The position numbers and the translations under genes are program-made. From contig CANJLW010000033.1 of the NCBI GenBank assembly GCA_947475245.1, forward strand, positions 1-51,175: DNA of 51,175 nucleotides, read 5' to 3'. The notes under the pieces were generated by a model. It ran no database searches, was not told the origin of the DNA, and saw only the letters and a program-made list of their open reading frames with translations. Shown here in pieces: positions 1 through 7,425 of this stretch (positions are counted from its first letter, which is position 1; every line of letters starts with the position of its first letter). Source of the stretch: Acetobacteraceae bacterium. GTDB taxonomy: Bacteria; Pseudomonadota; Alphaproteobacteria; Acetobacterales; Acetobacteraceae.

Positions 1-74
1 ACTGCGACATACTGGAAACCGGGAACGATTCTTTCCGCTTCAAGCAACGCAAAAAACAATCGAAATCAGGCTGA
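1..74 (+). CDS. istB: IstB-like ATP-binding helper protein, C-terminal tail (partial)
   Basis: Only the last 23 codons are visible, in the frame starting at base 3 and ending at TGA 72-74. They read CDILETGNDSFRFKQRKK followed by a short basic tail. The DILETGNxSxRFK pattern is characteristic of the C-terminus of IstB, the AAA+ ATPase that assists the IstA transposase of IS21 elements. The repeated terminal sequences just downstream agree. The 5' part is cut by the window edge. Confidence 0.75.
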   Translation, partial: CDILETGNDSFRFKQRKKQSKSG

Positions 75-78
75 TAAA

Positions 79-122
79 CTGGAAACTTTTGGACGCTGTT
101 ACCTGGAAATTTTTCAACGCTG
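79..122 (+). repeat. Imperfect direct repeats in the IS21 terminus
   Basis: Two near-identical copies lie at 79-98 and 103-122, both beginning CTGGAAA, followed by a T-run and ending ACGCTG. They lie just inside the element end. In IS21-family elements multiple terminal repeats of this sort are transposase-binding sites; that role here is inferred. Confidence 0.6.
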
Positions 123-129
123 ATTGACA

Positions 130-421
130 TCATGACCGTGCGGGCCGATGCGGCGGCGGCATCCCGCTCAGCCAGGGGATCGATTCCCAGTTTGACCTTG
201 CGGTGCAGTTCAACAGCCTTAACTCGCGTCTCGGCCAGGGAGAAGGTCATAGCACTGCCCAGCCCCATTTCGCGCATCCGTCCGTCCAGTGTGTAGCGGA
301 ACACCCAGAACCGCGCCTCTGCGGATCGCACGAGCAGATACAATCCACTTCCGTCGCCGTAGCGGCCCGGCTTTGCCGTCCGCACCTTCGCCGCCGTCAG
401 TCCCGCCGCCCTGCGTGGCAT
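130..421 (-). pseudogene. P4-type tyrosine integrase, N-terminal fragment cut by the IS
   Basis: The minus strand from ATG at 421 encodes about 97 codons without a stop, including LTAAKVRTAKPGRYGDGSG, LYLLVRS, FWVFRYTLDGRMREMGLGS and SLAETRVKAVELHRKVKLGIDPL. This is the N-terminal arm-DNA-binding domain (DUF4102 type) of P4-like tyrosine recombinases, with the usual pattern LT-x(n)-AKPG, GLYLLV, W-FRY, LG and SLAEAR...GIDPL. The family is normally near 400 residues. The core-binding and catalytic domains are missing because the IS21-type element starts at 129, so the gene is disrupted; the remainder could lie beyond the IS, outside the window. It implies that an integrated island once had its end here. 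Confidence 0.8.
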
Positions 422-430
422 CGTTCCCGC

Positions 431-462
431 CCCCTAATCCGTCCCCTAATCCGTCCCCTAAT
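431..462 (+). repeat. 12-bp tandem repeat upstream of the integrase start
   Basis: CCGTCCCCTAAT occurs in tandem at 439-450 and 451-462, preceded by a partial copy (CCCCTAAT) at 431-438. The array sits 10 to 40 bp before the integrase start codon at 421. Direct repeats next to an integrase are often arm-type or excisionase-binding sites, but that role is inferred from position only. Confidence 0.7.
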
Positions 463-591
463 AATGGAGGCGAAAGAGCGCGAACGCAAGCGGATGATGG
501 CGGTGAGACCGGTTTCTATATCACTGACTTATAGCGGTATTTCAGAGCGTTCCGATACAACGGCGAAGGCAGGCGGACGGTAGTTAGGCGG

Positions 592-606
592 ACTGTCTCT
601 CCGCCA
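592..606 (+). other. tRNA-Ser 3'-end-like sequence, possible attachment-site remnant
   Basis: ACTGTCTCTCCGCCA resembles the 3' end of many bacterial tRNA-Ser genes, ending in the encoded CCA. No T-loop or anticodon arm precedes it, so it is not a tRNA gene. P4-type integrases use tRNA 3' ends as attachment sites, and an integrase remnant starts 170 bp away. The match is short and could be chance. Confidence 0.35.
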
Positions 607-741
607 ATTCTCCCTTGCGAACTCCGTTCGTTGTCGAATTTCCCTCGGTTTCAAAAGCCGTTCGCGGCTTTCGGGTTTACCTTGGAACCTTCGCGCCTGG
701 ACCACCGCACCGGCGAGACCTCCGGATAGAGAGCGGTGCGG
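607..741. other. Non-coding stretch, nothing recognised
   Basis: Between the att-like site and the toxin remnant I see no coding frame with a family signature and no RNA gene. It is probably decayed mobile DNA. Confidence 0.4.
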
Positions 742-888
742 TCATGCCTCCCGTTTGCTCCTTGGCGAAACAGCCAGACCGAGGAACACGAGAACGGCTT
801 GATTGAGCCGCAGGATATCATCGTCATCCAACCGGCCCACGCGCGCGCCGATCTGGGCCTTGGGGACTGTCGTAATTTTGTCCACCAT
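742..888 (-). pseudogene. MazF/PemK-type toxin, C-terminal remnant
   Basis: From ATG 888 to TGA 742 the minus strand reads 48 residues, beginning MVDKITTVPKAQIGARVGRL and continuing LRLNQAVLVFLGLA. The pattern V-D-K-(I/V)-T-T-V-P, then IGRL and a final NRAL.VFLGLA-like segment is the C-terminal half of MazF/PemK mRNA interferases (about 110 residues). The preceding bases give weak resemblance in shifted frames, and no complete N-terminal half or MazE-like antitoxin is visible. It is therefore a decayed toxin rather than a working module. It belongs to the same debris zone as the integrase fragment. Confidence 0.6.
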
Positions 889-1266
889 CAGTCGCCGGGC
901 ATGGCGGTGCCAGGACCCTCGAAATCACAGCCGGATGCCTCGATGCCTACGTTGTTTCGGATGACCGCGAAACGGCAACGGCGGAATGAACCGGTATGCC
1001 GAGTACGCTCCTGATCGCGGCGGCCAGGGCTTGCTCGTGAGTGCAAGCCGATGTTGCCCCGGTTCCATCAGCCGCCTGCCGGGCGACCAGTCAGGTGCGT
1101 GAGCTGTTCGATATCATAGATGCGAATAAACAACGGACTCCATTCCTGGAGACTAAACCGGCCCGCAACCCAACGCGTAAACATCACGATTTAATCACGC
1201 ATAATTATAGTTGGAACGCGCAACATTCCGGGTCAGAATACCGTATCAAACTACCTGGAGACCATC
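889..1266. other. Intergenic debris and upstream region of the PEP-CTERM gene
   Basis: No convincing gene is seen on either strand. The part nearest the toxin remnant may hold frameshifted toxin sequence. The last 80 bases are A/T-richer than their surroundings (TTTAATCACGCATAATTATAG around 1190-1210) and probably contain the promoter of the gene at 1267; CTGGAG at 1255-1260 is a suitable ribosome-binding site. Confidence 0.4.
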
Positions 1267-1926
1267 ATGATCCGCCTGACCCTGGCCGTCGTCGCCTGTG
1301 TCCTGACCCTTGCTGCTTCCTCCGCCTCCGCGGCCATCCTCTATTCGAACGGAACACCCACCCAGGCCAACGGAACGCTGATCAGCGGCACTGCCCCGCT
1401 TCGCGCCGTTGCGGAACCCTTCACCATTTCGGCCTCCGCCAACGTCCTGACCTTCGCCTTCTCCGGCTGGGTCGTCGACAACGCCGGCAACTCCGCCTCC
1501 TTCGCGCCGCAGACCGTCGATTGGCGCGTGACCGACACCGGCATCGGCGGCACCACCCTGTTCGGCGGCAGCGCCGCGACGCTGACCCCCGTGCCGGGCA
1601 CCACGACGACGTTCAACAGCGGCATTATCACCATGCAGACGCTGACCTTTTCCGCCGGCAACATCTTCCTGCCCGCCGGCGTCTACTGGCTGGAACTGTT
1701 CAACGAAACTATCCAAGGTCAGGTCGCGAACAGCCTCACCGGCCGTTGGGGCGGTGTCACGCCGAACCTGAGCGACTCACAGACCTACAACGGCACGTCC
1801 GTTCTGTCCGGGCAACCGTCGCATTTTATCGAGGTCTCCGGCGTCCCCGAACCCGCCTCCCTCGCGCTCCTCGGCTCCGGCCTCCTCGGCATCGCCGCCC
1901 TGCGCCGCAACCGCCGTTCCGCCTGA
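1267..1926 (+). CDS. PEP-CTERM sorting domain protein
   Basis: This 219-residue exported protein begins with a Sec signal peptide (MIRLTLAVVACVLTLAASSASA, cleavage after about residue 22). It ends with VPEPASLALLGSGLLGIAAL followed by RRNRRSA: the PEP motif, a hydrophobic segment and a basic tail that define PEP-CTERM proteins. Such proteins are processed by an exosortase (EpsH/XrtA) and usually reach the cell surface or exopolysaccharide matrix. The middle is rich in small and polar residues and has no recognised enzymatic domain. CTGGAG lies 7 bp before the ATG. No exosortase is encoded in the window, so processing must depend on a gene elsewhere. Confidence 0.85.
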   Translation: MIRLTLAVVACVLTLAASSASAAILYSNGTPTQANGTLISGTAPLRAVAEPFTISASANVLTFAFSGWVVDNAGNSASFAPQTVDWRVTDTGIGGTTLFGGSAATLTPVPGTTTTFNSGIITMQTLTFSAGNIFLPAGVYWLELFNETIQGQVANSLTGRWGGVTPNLSDSQTYNGTSVLSGQPSHFIEVSGVPEPASLALLGSGLLGIAALRRNRRSA

Positions 1927-1932
1927 TCAAAC

Positions 1933-1960
1933 GCGGCGGGGTTGCAACGCACCCCGCCGC
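1933..1960 (+). terminator. Perfect GC stem-loop after the PEP-CTERM gene
   Basis: GCGGCGGGGT at 1933-1942 pairs perfectly with ACCCCGCCGC at 1951-1960 around an 8-base loop. It starts 7 bp after the PEP-CTERM stop. There is no T-run, so it may act as an mRNA stabiliser or weak pause site rather than a true intrinsic terminator. Confidence 0.5.
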
Positions 1961-1992
1961 AAGAGATCGTGCGCGGGCAGGAGGACGCCACG

Positions 1993-3063
1993 ATGAAATT
2001 TGGTATCGCCATCCCGACAGACTCCGATTCATGGCGTCTGGTACGGCGAGCGGAAGAACTCGGCTTTCACCACGCCTGGTTCTACGACACGCAGATGCTC
2101 AGCGCCGATTGCTTCGTCGCCATGGCCGCCTGCGCCATGAAAACATCCCGCATCCGTCTCGGCACCGGCGTTCTGATCCCCTCCAACCGCATCGCGCCGG
2201 TCACCGCCACCGCCTTCGCCTCGCTGAACAAGCTTGCGCCCGGCCGCATCGATTTCGGCATCAGCACCGGCTTTACCGGGCGGCGCGCCATGGGTCTCGG
2301 CGCCGTGCGGCTGTCGGACATGGAAGAATACATCCGCGTCGTGCAGGCGCTTTGGCGCGGGGAAACGGTCGAAACCGCGATCGAGGGCAAACAGCGGCTG
2401 ATCGGCCTGCTCAACCCCGAACTTGGCCTGATCAACCTGCGCGATCCGATGCCGCTGTATATTGCCGCCTCCGGCCCAAAGGCGCGCGCGTTGACCGCAA
2501 AGCTCGACGGCGGCTGGATCGACGGCGCCCCCAGCGTCGCCCGCAGCATCTCCTCCCTCAACGCCATGCGCTCGGCCTGGGAAACCGCCGGACGATCGGC
2601 CGACACGCTGAACGCCGTCGCCTGGGCCGGCGGCGCGGTGCTGGAACCCGGCGAACGCGCCGACAGCCCGCGCGCGATCGCCCAGGCCGGCCCCCGCGCC
2701 GCGACCATGCTGCACCGCGCGGCGGATGAAGCCTTGGGCGGCTACCCGAACTCCGCCCCGCTGCCCGCCGCCTTCGCCGAGGCCGTTGCTGGCTACGTCG
2801 AAATGGCGCGCGGCTTCCGGCCGCAAGGCGCGCATTACCTGTCGAACCATCGCGGGCATCTGATGTTCGTGCGAGAGGACGAGCGCCCATTCCTGTCGGC
2901 GGATTTGATCGCCGCGACGACGTGGACCGCGACCGCGCCCGAACTGATCGAACGGATCGAGGCGTTGGAAGCGGCGGGCTTCACCCAGATCGTGTTTTCG
3001 ATCCTGCCGGGGCAGGAGCACGCGGTGGAAGATTGGGGGCGGATCAGACGCGCCTTCGCCTGA
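1993..3063 (+). CDS. LLM-class flavin/F420-dependent oxidoreductase
   Basis: This protein of 356 residues belongs to the bacterial luciferase-like monooxygenase superfamily (TIM barrel, FMN or F420 as cofactor). Visible hallmarks are MKFGIAIPTDSD at the N-terminus, AEELGFHHAWFYDTQ, RIRLGTGVLIPSNR, and LNKLAPGRIDFGISTGFTGR, followed by the YIRVVQALWRGE helix. The start at 1993 is preceded by CAGGAGG at a good distance; an upstream in-frame ATG at 1942 would add 17 unconserved residues and overlap the stem-loop. The substrate cannot be deduced. It is convergent with the peptidase gene, with 6 bp between stops. Confidence 0.85.
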   Translation: MKFGIAIPTDSDSWRLVRRAEELGFHHAWFYDTQMLSADCFVAMAACAMKTSRIRLGTGVLIPSNRIAPVTATAFASLNKLAPGRIDFGISTGFTGRRAMGLGAVRLSDMEEYIRVVQALWRGETVETAIEGKQRLIGLLNPELGLINLRDPMPLYIAASGPKARALTAKLDGGWIDGAPSVARSISSLNAMRSAWETAGRSADTLNAVAWAGGAVLEPGERADSPRAIAQAGPRAATMLHRAADEALGGYPNSAPLPAAFAEAVAGYVEMARGFRPQGAHYLSNHRGHLMFVREDERPFLSADLIAATTWTATAPELIERIEALEAAGFTQIVFSILPGQEHAVEDWGRIRRAFA

Positions 3064-3069
3064 TTCCGC

Positions 3070-3570
3070 TTAGGATTTGCAAGGCCGCAACGCGAAGTAA
3101 GGTGCCGGATCGACCGGCGCGCCGTTGACCACGACTTCCAGGTGGACGTGCGTGCCATAGGTCACGCCGGTGCGGCCGACTCGTCCCAACATCTGGCCTT
3201 GCGCCACATCGCGCTTTCCCGCCCGCATCGCGTCGATCAACGGCGCGGCAATCGCGCCAAGATGCGCGTATCGGGTGATCAGGCCGGACGCGTGGCGCAA
3301 CTCCACCTCCAACCCGCGCGCGCCGCCGCGGTGCACCCGCACGACCCGCCCCGCCGCGACGGCACGCACCGACGCGCCCGCCGGGGCCGGCAAATCAATG
3401 CCGGTGTGAAAGCGAGAGGCCTTCGGCCCCTCCGCCAGTCGCGCCCCGAAGGCCGAGGACACGCAGGCGGGGCTTACCGGCGGCGGCAGCGGGTCGGCTT
3501 CCGCGAGGGCAGGCAGCGCGACCAACAGCAGCGCCGCCGTCAGGCTACGCAGCCTCCACGTCCACGACAA
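3070..3570 (-). CDS. M23-family metallopeptidase (LytM-type), secreted
   Basis: The product is about 166 residues with an N-terminal hydrophobic signal (LRSLTAALLLVALPALAEA). A compact M23 domain follows: FHTGIDLPAPAG holds the first zinc ligands (H-x(3)-D), RYAHLG a conserved core His, and HVHLEV the final HxH motif. Such enzymes cleave peptidoglycan cross-bridges or act as degenerate activators of amidases; here both zinc motifs are intact. No ATG fits between the upstream gene's end and the signal peptide, so I chose TTG at 3570, inside the last codons of the molybdopterin oxidoreductase (26-bp overlap). That suggests translational coupling. The start is the weakest part of this call. Confidence 0.75.
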   Translation of the reverse strand: MSWTWRLRSLTAALLLVALPALAEADPLPPPVSPACVSSAFGARLAEGPKASRFHTGIDLPAPAGASVRAVAAGRVVRVHRGGARGLEVELRHASGLITRYAHLGAIAAPLIDAMRAGKRDVAQGQMLGRVGRTGVTYGTHVHLEVVVNGAPVDPAPYFALRPCKS

Positions 3571-5587
3571 CGTCGTTATAGCAGGTACCCTTGGACAGAT
3601 CGGCCCGGGCCGAAGCCGAAACCAGGGCGCTGATCGTTTGCCCGGTCGGGCTGGTCGCGAGCCACGCCCCTTTCTCCGACGCCACCAGCCCGGGGCGCAC
3701 GGCGTCGGTAACGCGCAGCGGCAGCACGACGGAACCCAACTCATTCCATACCCGCACCTGGCCCGCGTCGCGCAGTCCCCGTGCGGCGGCATCGTCGGGA
3801 TGCATCAGCAGCGGCGGCGCTTCGCCGGCCTGACCGCCGGCACCGAGGAGGGTGGAGGAGATCCGCTTGTCGGAAGCGGGCGATATCAGCGAGAGCGGGC
3901 GATGCGTGTCATGCGGCTTGTAGGTCGGCAGAGCGGCGTGCGCGCCCCATCGGGAAACCAGAGTGTCCGACACCAACTCCACCTTACCGGACGGGGTTGC
4001 CGGCATCACCGTATCGAACACGATCAAGGGCCGACCGTCGGACGTTGCCATGCGGAGCGCCGTTTGGGTGGACAGGGTGCTGGGACGCTGCCCCTGCATA
4101 CGCGGGTCGTTGGCATCCAGCGCATCGTCCATCAACCGCCGATCGTCGTCGCGGAAGCATTCGTCGGTGAAGCCGAACCGCGCCGCGAGGCGACGAAAGA
4201 TTTCGGTGTTCGGCAAGGACTCGCCGACCGGACGAATGACGGGTTCGGCGCGTTGCAGCCAGGGATGGCCGTACGCCCCATAGATATCGTCGGACTCAAA
4301 CTGAGTCGCGGCCGGCAGCACGATGTCGCAGTAGTCCATGCTTTCGGTCATCGCGATTTCGATACCGACCAGGAAAATATCGTCGCGCATCAGCGCCCGC
4401 TTCATCCGGTTCTGATCGGGATGCACCACCAGCGGATTGTGGTTGTAGACGAACAACGCCCGCAGCGGCGGATCGATGTCGTCGGAGTCCAGATGACGGC
4501 CGATATCGACCAGATCCAACGTGCGCGTTCCCGCTGGTGCCAGATCGGGCCGTGTCAGCCGAGAGACGGTCTTCGGAAAGGCATTGCCCGATCCGAGGAC
4601 CAGCCCGTTATCGGCGTTCAACTTGCCCAACAGCGCGGGCAACGCCATGACCGTGCGCAGCCCGCTGCCGCCGTTGCGCCCACGTTCCAGCCCGTTGCCG
4701 GGGGCCATGACCAAGGGCGATGCGTCCGCCATCCAGCGCGCCAGAGTCTGAATCTGCGCTTCCGGAATACCGCAGGTCGCGGCGGCGCGGTCGACAGTCC
4801 AGGCGCGCGCGGCCTCCATATACGCATCGTAACCATACACATGATCGGCGATGAAGCGGCTGTCATGCGCGCCGATCCGTTCCAGTTCGGCGGCCAGCGC
4901 GAAGCCCAGCACGACGTCGGTGCCGGGTTTGGGCGCGATGTGCAGATCGGCCTGTTCGGCGATCTTGCTGCGCATGGGATCGACGACGACCAGCCGACCG
5001 CCCTTGCGACGCGCCAGCGCGATCTGGCGCACCAGATGCAGGTTGGTGACGGTGGCGTTGTTGCCCCACACCACGTTCAATTGAGCGTTACCCGCGGCAT
5101 CCGGCCCAATGCCGGGCACCGCGCCATAGGTGCCAATCCAGGCCTCCGTCCGCACGCCGCCGCACATCGAACGGCGGAACAACTGCGTGGCGCCGAGCTT
5201 ATGGAAGAAGCGCAATGACATGCTGTCGCCGGAGAGCATGCCGTGCGGCCCGGCATAGTTCAGCGGCGCGACCGCCTGCGGCCCCCAGCGATCGATGACC
5301 GCGCCGACGCGGTCGCGGATGATGTCCAGCGCTTCGTCCCACGAGATGCGGCGGAACTGGCCCGACCCGCGCGGGCCGGTGCGCTGCATCGGGAACAGCG
5401 GACGACCGGGTCCGTGCACGAAATCCTGGGTATGGTGCGCAACCTTGTTGCAGACGACTCCGCCGGTGTAGCCCAGCGCCTCCGACCCTCGCACCTTGAC
5501 GATGCGGTCGTCCTGCACCGTCACGGTCAAAGCGCAGGTATCGGGGCAGTCGAGCGTGCAGACGCTGGCGTGTTCGGTTGTGGTCAT
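3545..5587 (-). CDS. Molybdopterin oxidoreductase, DMSO-reductase superfamily
   Basis: This 680-residue protein carries the N-terminal [4Fe-4S] motif C10-x3-C14-x3-C18-x27-C46 (VCTLDCPDTC ... GVVCNK). The molybdopterin-binding body follows, with RISWDEALDIIRDRVG, VWGNNATVTN and VVVDPMRSKIAEQADLHI, and a C-terminal molybdopterin-guanine-dinucleotide binding domain (PLSLISPASDKRISST, MHPDDAAARGLRDAGQVRVW). It lacks a signal peptide, so it should be cytoplasmic, like formate-dehydrogenase or BisC-like oxidoreductases. Start at 5587 is preceded by GGAGG; an upstream in-frame start at 5668 would add an unconserved tail. No electron-transfer or membrane subunit is adjacent. The substrate is not recognisable. 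Confidence 0.85.
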   Translation of the reverse strand: MTTTEHASVCTLDCPDTCALTVTVQDDRIVKVRGSEALGYTGGVVCNKVAHHTQDFVHGPGRPLFPMQRTGPRGSGQFRRISWDEALDIIRDRVGAVIDRWGPQAVAPLNYAGPHGMLSGDSMSLRFFHKLGATQLFRRSMCGGVRTEAWIGTYGAVPGIGPDAAGNAQLNVVWGNNATVTNLHLVRQIALARRKGGRLVVVDPMRSKIAEQADLHIAPKPGTDVVLGFALAAELERIGAHDSRFIADHVYGYDAYMEAARAWTVDRAAATCGIPEAQIQTLARWMADASPLVMAPGNGLERGRNGGSGLRTVMALPALLGKLNADNGLVLGSGNAFPKTVSRLTRPDLAPAGTRTLDLVDIGRHLDSDDIDPPLRALFVYNHNPLVVHPDQNRMKRALMRDDIFLVGIEIAMTESMDYCDIVLPAATQFESDDIYGAYGHPWLQRAEPVIRPVGESLPNTEIFRRLAARFGFTDECFRDDDRRLMDDALDANDPRMQGQRPSTLSTQTALRMATSDGRPLIVFDTVMPATPSGKVELVSDTLVSRWGAHAALPTYKPHDTHRPLSLISPASDKRISSTLLGAGGQAGEAPPLLMHPDDAAARGLRDAGQVRVWNELGSVVLPLRVTDAVRPGLVASEKGAWLATSPTGQTISALVSASARADLSKGTCYNDVVVDVEAA

Positions 5588-5722
5588 GAACGGCCTCCGG
5601 CAACAAAGCAGTGTTCTTTTCCCCCGCAGGATAACACACGGAATGCCCGCGTCTCGGCTTTCCAACAACCGGACCGCACCGGATCGCCCGAATTGGTCGG
5701 ACCGATGTCATGCTGATCATCA

Positions 5723-5751
5723 TTGACAAGCCCCGTCGTTTTGTCGCTATC
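5723..5751 (+). promoter_or_regulatory. Candidate promoter for the solute-binding protein gene
   Basis: TTGACA at 5723-5728 matches the -35 consensus exactly; 17 bases later lies GCTATC (5746-5751), a poor -10. The site lies in the 219-bp divergent region, 56 bp before the start at 5807. The call rests on sequence similarity only. Confidence 0.35.
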
Positions 5752-5765
5752 GGCGGGCTGCCAAC

Positions 5766-5789
5766 AAAAAAATCGGCCCCGCGCGGGCC
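5766..5789 (-). terminator. Small GC hairpin followed by T7 on the minus strand
   Basis: GGCCC at 5775-5779 pairs with GGGCC at 5785-5789. On the minus strand the stem is followed by seven T residues (A7 at 5766-5772 on the plus strand), giving an intrinsic-terminator shape. It would stop antisense transcripts coming out of the solute-binding protein gene before they reach the oxidoreductase. The 5-bp stem is short. Confidence 0.4.
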
Positions 5790-5806
5790 TCAGGGAGTAT
5801 GCAATC

Positions 5807-7381
5807 ATGATCGGACGACGTGGCTTAATGCTGGGTGCCGCCGCCGCCGGATTGGCGCGCCCCGCCATCGCGGCAGGCGCGAAAACGCTGTCAATCGTGC
5901 CGCAGGCAACCTTGAACAGCGTCGATCCGATCTGGAGCACCTCGCAGGTCTCCCGCAACCTCGGGTTCATGATCTTTGAACCGCTGTACGGGCGGGATGA
6001 ATTCGGCGTGCCGCGGCCGCAGATGATCGAAGCCGACGAAATGCTGGACGGCGGCCGGCATTGGACCATGCGGCTGCGGCCTGGCATGCTGTGGCACGAT
6101 GGGGAAAAAGTGCTGGCGCGCGACTGCGTCGCTTCCCTCCGCCGCTGGTTAAAGCGCGATACCGTCGGGTTAACCCTGTCCGCGCGGATGGACTCGCTGA
6201 CCGCCCTCGACGATCGCACGATCGAGTGGCGATTCTCCAAGCCCTTCCCGCATTTGCGCGGCCTGCTGTCCAAGGTCGTGCAGCCGGTAATGATGATGCC
6301 GGAGCGTGTGGCCGCGACCGACCCGTTCAAGCAGATCACAGAAGTCGTCGGCAGCGGCCCGTTCCGCTGGGTTGCCGACGAGTATGTCATCGCCAGCCAC
6401 GCCGCCTTCGCGCGGTTCGACCGCTATCTGCCGCGGGATGAGCCGCCGAGCTATATGGCGGGCGGGCATCGGGTGGTGTTGGATCGGGTGGAATGGAAGA
6501 TGATCCCCGACGCCGGCACCGCGGGGAACGCGCTGATGACCGGAGAGGTCGATTGGCTGGAAATTCCGCTGCCCGATCTGTTGCCGTTGCTGCGCCGAGC
6601 GCCGGGCGTGCGTACCGGCGTTCTGGATAAGGCGGGGCAGATCATGTTTCTGCGCCCCAACCACCTGATCGCGCCGACAAATCTGGTGAACGTGCGCCAG
6701 GCCATGCTGGCGGCCATCAATCAGGCGGAAGTCGTCGCGGCCGTGATGGGCGCGGACCCGGCAAACGGCATCTCCGGCGTCGGCTTCCTGGCCACCGGCA
6801 AGAAGGATGTCGATGAGGCGGGGCTGGACGCGGTGCGCAAGCGGCGCACACGCGACGAGATCAAGACGATGCTGGATCGATCCGGCTATGCCGGCGAAAA
6901 ACTGGTGATGCTGCACGCGACCGATCACATCTTCTTCAATCCCATGGGCGCGGTGGTCGCGCAAATGCTGACCGATGCCGGCATGAAGGTGGATGCCCAG
7001 GCAATGGATTGGGCGACGGTGCAGACACGCCGTACCAGCCGGGAACCGGTGGACAAGGGCGGTTGGTCGATCTTCCCCAGCGTGGTGGCGGTGACGGAGT
7101 ATCGCGACCTGCTGCTGACCGGCTTCATGCGCGGTAACGGCAAGGACGGTTGGTTCGGATGGCCGTCGGACGCGCGGGCCGAGGAGCTTTACGGGGAGTG
7201 GAGCAGCACCGCCGATCCCGCGGAACAGACCCGGCTGGAGCGTGAATACCAGCTGCAAGGCATGGCCACCCTCCCCTTCATTCCGCTCGGCCGCTTCCGC
7301 CAGACCGGCGCATGGCGCAGCAACCTGACCGGGATATTGGAAGGACCGTCCGTGGTGTTCTGGAATGTAAACAAGGGGTAG
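5807..7381 (+). CDS. ABC transporter solute-binding protein, family 5 (peptide/nickel type)
   Basis: The protein has 524 residues and starts with a signal containing adjacent arginines (MIGRRGLMLGAAAAGLARPA), suggesting Tat or Sec export to the periplasm. Its body fits the DppA/OppA/NikA family: an early ATLNSVDPIWSTSQVSRNL segment, LYGRDEFGVPRPQMIEADE, and RLRPGMLWHDGEKVLARDC with the following SLRRW helix. It would capture a peptide or other small ligand. AGGGAG lies 10 bp before the ATG. No permease or ATPase genes of this family are nearby, so it is an orphan binding protein served by components elsewhere, or a sensor-type protein. Confidence 0.85.
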   Translation: MIGRRGLMLGAAAAGLARPAIAAGAKTLSIVPQATLNSVDPIWSTSQVSRNLGFMIFEPLYGRDEFGVPRPQMIEADEMLDGGRHWTMRLRPGMLWHDGEKVLARDCVASLRRWLKRDTVGLTLSARMDSLTALDDRTIEWRFSKPFPHLRGLLSKVVQPVMMMPERVAATDPFKQITEVVGSGPFRWVADEYVIASHAAFARFDRYLPRDEPPSYMAGGHRVVLDRVEWKMIPDAGTAGNALMTGEVDWLEIPLPDLLPLLRRAPGVRTGVLDKAGQIMFLRPNHLIAPTNLVNVRQAMLAAINQAEVVAAVMGADPANGISGVGFLATGKKDVDEAGLDAVRKRRTRDEIKTMLDRSGYAGEKLVMLHATDHIFFNPMGAVVAQMLTDAGMKVDAQAMDWATVQTRRTSREPVDKGGWSIFPSVVAVTEYRDLLLTGFMRGNGKDGWFGWPSDARAEELYGEWSSTADPAEQTRLEREYQLQGMATLPFIPLGRFRQTGAWRSNLTGILEGPSVVFWNVNKG

Positions 7382-7384
7382 TCT

Positions 7385-7413
7385 TCCCCGCGCCTGAAAG
7401 GCACGCGCGGGGA
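7385..7413. terminator. Stem-loop between convergent genes
   Basis: TCCCCGCGC at 7385-7393 pairs perfectly with GCGCGGGGA at 7405-7413. It fills the 44-bp gap between two convergent stops and can serve both strands. No long T-run follows on either side. Confidence 0.55.
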
Positions 7414-7425
7414 GGCCGGTCGGTT

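Larger units (their letters stand above)
1..129 (+). mobile_element. Right end of an IS21-family insertion sequence
   Basis: The window opens inside an insertion sequence. After the istB stop at 74 come two imperfect copies of CTGGAAA-N5-(GG/CA)ACGCTG-like sequence (79-98 and 103-122), and the element ends in TGATTGACA at 121-129. Repeated end sequences of this kind and a terminal CA are typical of IS21-family ends. The sequence directly beyond 129 is the broken integrase reading frame on the minus strand, which fixes the boundary. The left end and istA lie outside the window, so the target-site duplication cannot be read. Confidence 0.75.

Noticed and set aside
203-583. Plus-strand frames of 126 and 81 residues at the left edge
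   Set aside because: They are antisense to the integrase fragment, have arginine/proline-rich low-complexity translations and match no family.
1041-2729. 562-residue plus-strand frame
   Set aside because: It overlaps both the PEP-CTERM gene and the luciferase-like gene in another frame and has the Arg-rich composition of a GC-driven shadow frame.
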